Made by a program: the position numbers and the translations under genes
Shown: positions 61,271 to 64,000 of the stretch, one piece after another
Layout: every line of letters starts with the position of its first letter
How positions within the stretch are numbered: position 1 is the first letter of the stretch
Assembly: GCA_963726715.1 (NCBI GenBank)
Contig: CAVSDF010000005.1
Location: 186,001 to 250,000 of the forward strand
Length of the DNA stretch: 64,000 nucleotides
Source of the DNA: CAVSDF01 sp963726715
GTDB lineage: Bacteria > Bacteroidota > Rhodothermia > Rhodothermales > BA12
Direction: 5' to 3'
The notes under the pieces: generated by a model
Seen by the model: the letters and a program-made list of their open reading frames with translations, nothing else
The model's database searches: none
Told to the model about the DNA's origin: nothing

Positions 61271-63154
61271 ATGGCCGACTCCACGCCGACCCCCGACGCC
61301 CCGTCCACCCCCGCCGCGCCGCCCGCCGTGCCCGCGCACACGCCCGCGCCTGCCGTCACGACCGCGCCGACGAATGCCGCCGAGGCGGCGATGCCGCCGC
61401 CGCCCGCGCCTGCCGCTCCGGCCTCCGATCCGCTCGGGCACCTGACCGGGTGGGCGCAGGAGTTCGCGCGCAAGTACTTCACCAAGACCGTCTGCACCTT
61501 CGTCGTCAACGGCAACGTGCGCGATCTCGTGCCGATGCGCAACCCGAAGACGCGCGCCGTCGAGCGCTACGTGCCGCTGCGCAAGTACCTCGCCGACGAG
61601 CTCTTCGCCGCGCGCGACCTCGTCGTCTACTACGACCGCGCCGCCGGCATCCACTTCGAGAAGCGCGAGCACCAGGTCGACTTCAACCGCGCCGTCTCGG
61701 GCTACGACAGCCTCATGGGCACCGACCTCGCGCAGAAGGTGCCGAAAGACCCGGCGCGCGTGCTCTCGCTCCTCGAGAACTACGCGCAGCTGCGTCTGGG
61801 TGAGGGCAAGCGGATGGCCGTCGTGCTCGACTACGCCGAGACGCTGATCCCGATGGCCGAGGGCGGCACGTCGTCTGCCGAGGACCGCTCGACGTTCGTG
61901 GCGCTGCAAAAGTGGGCGACCGATCCGGCGTTCCTCGACGCCGACTTCACCGTCGTCCTCCTCACCGAGAACCTGCGCGACGTGCAGCAGCGGTTCGTGC
62001 AAAGCCCGTACACCGCCGAAATCCGCATCCCGATGCCGAGCGCCGAGGAGCGGTCGGCCTTCATCGCGTTCGAACTCAAGGGCCGCGAAGACGTCTTCGC
62101 CCGCTCGTCGGACGTGCCGGTGCCGGTGCTCGCGCAGAACACTGCCGGCCTCGGCTACGTGCAGCTGCGCGCGATCCTCGCCGACGTGTTCGAGAACCAG
62201 CAGCGCCTCACCTTCGAGCGCCTCTCGCAGCGCAAGAAGGAGCTGATCGAGGCCGAGGCGTACGGGCTCTTGGAGTTCATCGAGTCCGACCTGACGCTCG
62301 ACATGGTCGCCGGGCACAAGTACGCCAAGCAGCACCTCCGCGAGGCGGCGACGGCGATCAAGACCGGGCGGCCCGACGTGATGCCGATGGGCTACCTCGT
62401 CTCCGGCCCCGTCGGGACGGGCAAGACGTTCCTGATCTCGTGCTTCGCGGGCGAGATCGGCATCCCGATGGTCAAGCTCAAGAACTTCCGCTCGCAGTGG
62501 CAGGGCGTCACCGAGGGCAACCTGGAGAAAATCCTGACGCTCCTTCAGGCGATGACGCCGGTTGCCGTGATGATCGACGAGGCCGACGCGATGCTCGGCG
62601 ACCGCGACAGCTCGGGCGACTCGGGCGTGTCATCGCGCGTGTTCGGGCAGATCGCGACGTTCATGTCGAACACGCGCAACCGCGGTCGGGTGATCTTCTT
62701 CCTCGTCACCGCGCGGCCCGACCTGATGCCGATCGACCTCAAGCGGCAGGGGCGCGCCGAGGAGCACCTCGCGCTCTTCTACCCGCAGACGCGCGACGAG
62801 CGCAAGGAGCTCTACGAGGTCATGATGAAGCGGACGGGCGTGAATGTGGATGTCGAAGCCCTGCCCGAGGCGCTCCTCGAAGGCACGCGCACCTTCTCCG
62901 GCGCCGACGCCGAGGCGCTCTTCACGCGCGCCAAGTTCCGCGCCGCCGCCGAGGGCACCGCCGTCACCGCCGAGACCATCGCCGCGACCGTGCAGGACTT
63001 CCTGCCGCCGACCTACCCGCTCGAGGTGGAGATGCAGACGCTCGTCGCCGTCCTCGAATGCACGAGCCGCAGCCTCCTCCCCGAGCACTACCGCACGATG
63101 GACCGCGAGGCCATCGTCCGCCGCATCGAAGAACTCAAGCGCCTCGTCCGCTGA
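61271..63154 (+). CDS. Tandem AAA-type ATPase of unknown role
   Basis: The protein has 627 residues. A Pro/Ala/Thr-rich disordered N-terminus (1-52) precedes a first AAA-like domain (about 60-325). It lacks a recognisable Walker A but keeps a Walker B-like strand (RMAVVLDYAETLIP) and FTVVLLTENLRDVQQRFVQ. The second AAA domain is complete: Walker A GPVGTGKT (379-386), Walker B VAVMIDEADAMLGDRD (about 430-445), sensor region FFLVTARPDLMPIDLKRQGR, then ALFTRAKFRAAAEGTAVTAE. The layout (inactive plus active AAA) resembles Cdc48/ClpB-like remodellers and ycf46-type proteins; the target is unknown. It lies between two RCC1-repeat genes. Confidence 0.85.
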   Translation: MADSTPTPDAPSTPAAPPAVPAHTPAPAVTTAPTNAAEAAMPPPPAPAAPASDPLGHLTGWAQEFARKYFTKTVCTFVVNGNVRDLVPMRNPKTRAVERYVPLRKYLADELFAARDLVVYYDRAAGIHFEKREHQVDFNRAVSGYDSLMGTDLAQKVPKDPARVLSLLENYAQLRLGEGKRMAVVLDYAETLIPMAEGGTSSAEDRSTFVALQKWATDPAFLDADFTVVLLTENLRDVQQRFVQSPYTAEIRIPMPSAEERSAFIAFELKGREDVFARSSDVPVPVLAQNTAGLGYVQLRAILADVFENQQRLTFERLSQRKKELIEAEAYGLLEFIESDLTLDMVAGHKYAKQHLREAATAIKTGRPDVMPMGYLVSGPVGTGKTFLISCFAGEIGIPMVKLKNFRSQWQGVTEGNLEKILTLLQAMTPVAVMIDEADAMLGDRDSSGDSGVSSRVFGQIATFMSNTRNRGRVIFFLVTARPDLMPIDLKRQGRAEEHLALFYPQTRDERKELYEVMMKRTGVNVDVEALPEALLEGTRTFSGADAEALFTRAKFRAAAEGTAVTAETIAATVQDFLPPTYPLEVEMQTLVAVLECTSRSLLPEHYRTMDREAIVRRIEELKRLVR

Positions 63155-63181
63155 GCGTGTCGGCCCGGTGCGCGCGGTCGC

Positions 63182-64000
63182 TCAGCGCACGCCAAGTTGG
63201 CCCCGGGCCTTGTCGCCCCAGCACCAGACGCGCCCGTCCGTGGCGACGCCGCAGGTGTGGCTTCCGCCTCCGGAGATGCTCGCGAAGCGCTCGCGCGTCT
63301 TGACGGGCAGCGCCTGCCCCTCGGTGCCGTCGTCGTAGTCGGCGGCGGTCGAACGCCCGCGCCCGAGCGCGCCGAACCAGTTTCCGCCCCAGCACGCGGC
63401 TTCGCCGCCCGTGCGGACGCCGCAGACGTGTGTCGTGCCCGCAGCGATCGAGGCGAACGTGCCTGCGCCGGGGGCGAGCGTCGGGACGGGGCGCTCGGCC
63501 GACGGGGTGCCGGTGCCGTGCTGCCCGACGTGGTTGAAGCCCCAGCAGGCGAGCGCCGAGGCGGTCGTCAGGCCGCACGTGAAGTCGCCCCCGGCGGTGA
63601 TCGCGCGGAAGCGGAGATCGCCCGCCACCGGAGTCGGCACGAGGAGCGGGTCGAAGGTCGAGGTCGCCGGGTTCATCCGGGCGACGGCGCCGGTGCCGGT
63701 TTGCCCGTAGCGGTTGCCGCCCCAGCAGAGCGCCTCGCCGGACTCGACGAGCCCGCAGACGTGGTCGCCGCCCGCCGCGATCGCCGTGAAGCGGTGCCCG
63801 CCGCTGACCGCGACGGGCGCGAGGGCCTGCCCCGATCCGCCGTCGCCGACGAGGCCGCCGCGGCCCCAGCACAGCGCCGCGCCATCGGTCGTGAGGCCGC
63901 AGGCGACCGACACGCCAGCGGTGATCGCCTGGAAGCGGTGGCCGCCGGCGACGGCCACCGGCGCCGCGCTGCGCGTCATCTGGCCCGTGCCGAGATTGCC
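63182..64000 (-). CDS. RCC1-repeat protein, 5' end outside window
   Basis: The frame is open to the window edge (upstream codons read GNLGTGQ), so the apparent ATG at 63979 is internal. Visible repeats are LCWGRGGLVGDG, LCWGGNRYGQTGTG, ACWGFNHVGQHGTG, ACWGGNWFGALGRG and WCWGDKARGQLGVR, with the Cys pattern HVCGL...CWG. It ends after a repeat with no T9SS domain, unlike the other RCC1 protein in this window. It may be secreted, but the signal lies outside the window. It converges on the AAA ATPase gene, 27 bases apart. Confidence 0.85.
   Translation of the reverse strand, partial: GNLGTGQMTRSAAPVAVAGGHRFQAITAGVSVACGLTTDGAALCWGRGGLVGDGGSGQALAPVAVSGGHRFTAIAAGGDHVCGLVESGEALCWGGNRYGQTGTGAVARMNPATSTFDPLLVPTPVAGDLRFRAITAGGDFTCGLTTASALACWGFNHVGQHGTGTPSAERPVPTLAPGAGTFASIAAGTTHVCGVRTGGEAACWGGNWFGALGRGRSTAADYDDGTEGQALPVKTRERFASISGGGSHTCGVATDGRVWCWGDKARGQLGVR

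Noticed and set aside
1..64000. CRISPR arrays, prophage, integron or defence island
   Set aside because: No regular spacer array, integrase, phage structural gene or recognised defence gene was seen; the repeats present are short palindromes or MITE-like elements.

Overview
The window looks like chromosomal DNA of a high-GC member of the Bacteroidota/Rhodothermota, most probably Rhodothermales or Rubricoccaceae-like. The basis is: two large secreted proteins with a T9SS-type C-terminal sorting domain; very high GC at third codon positions; start codons preceded by pyrimidine-rich leaders and almost never by a Shine-Dalgarno; and at least one promoter of the Bacteroidota form (TTG box, then TAnnTTTG). 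The genus is inference. No plasmid, phage or CRISPR signature was seen.

Layout. 1-5.5 kb: 3' part of a giant DUF11-repeat secreted adhesin. 5.5-11.4 kb: dps, a CNT nucleoside transporter, an acyl-CoA carboxylase beta subunit, a DUF4434 protein and an esterase. 11.4-12.3 kb: a scar of two different insertion sequences. 12.3-18.9 kb: an orphan OmpR-type regulator, ndk, a 56-residue membrane peptide, a Uma2 protein, lipA, a lysine 6-aminotransferase (frameshifted), a cupin and an unknown gene. 18.9-20.9 kb: a membrane Ser/Thr kinase. 21.3-31.8 kb: the translation/RNA cluster rimP-nusA-infB-rbfA-truB-ribF-rpsO-pnp, with a terminator-like hairpin in front of rimP and a structured leader in front of rpsO. 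32-43.3 kb: an M16 peptidase, a sugar epimerase, a heavily frameshifted ggt, scpA-scpB, an RGG-rich rluB, guaB and an NtrC-type activator. 43.7-52.4 kb: a STAS protein, then exbB-exbD-exbD-tonB-tonB, a small membrane protein, a PstS-like lipoprotein, DedA and Kup, forming an envelope and transport block. 52.6-58.3 kb: an exonuclease-UvrC fusion, tRNA-Ser(CGA), a zinc-ribbon protein, a CusF-Sco fusion lipoprotein, a META lipoprotein and inorganic pyrophosphatase. 58.5-64 kb: two opposed RCC1-repeat proteins on either side of a tandem AAA ATPase.

How the parts work together. rimP to pnp serve 30S maturation, transcription elongation, initiation, tRNA modification, flavin synthesis and RNA decay. 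ExbB/ExbD/TonB supply proton-motive energy to outer-membrane receptors. Sco/CusF handles copper for cytochrome oxidase, and Kup, CNT and the PstS-like protein concern uptake. ScpA/ScpB act with SMC in chromosome segregation.

The main oddities are: five genes with apparent frameshifts, including six consecutive +1 shifts in ggt; a short AT-rich codon island exactly over the GuaB catalytic loop; at least four families of intergenic repeats (a ~220-bp MITE-like pair, GTAGGGG palindromes, GACCTG dyads, and GGTGAG-type strings); RGG-rich tails on both Pnp and RluB; and a duplicated 3' fragment of the cupin gene. I did not find a clear new defence or mobile system. The best candidates for unstudied biology are the RCC1/AAA neighbourhood, the rpsO and rimP leaders and the NtrC/STAS promoter region.
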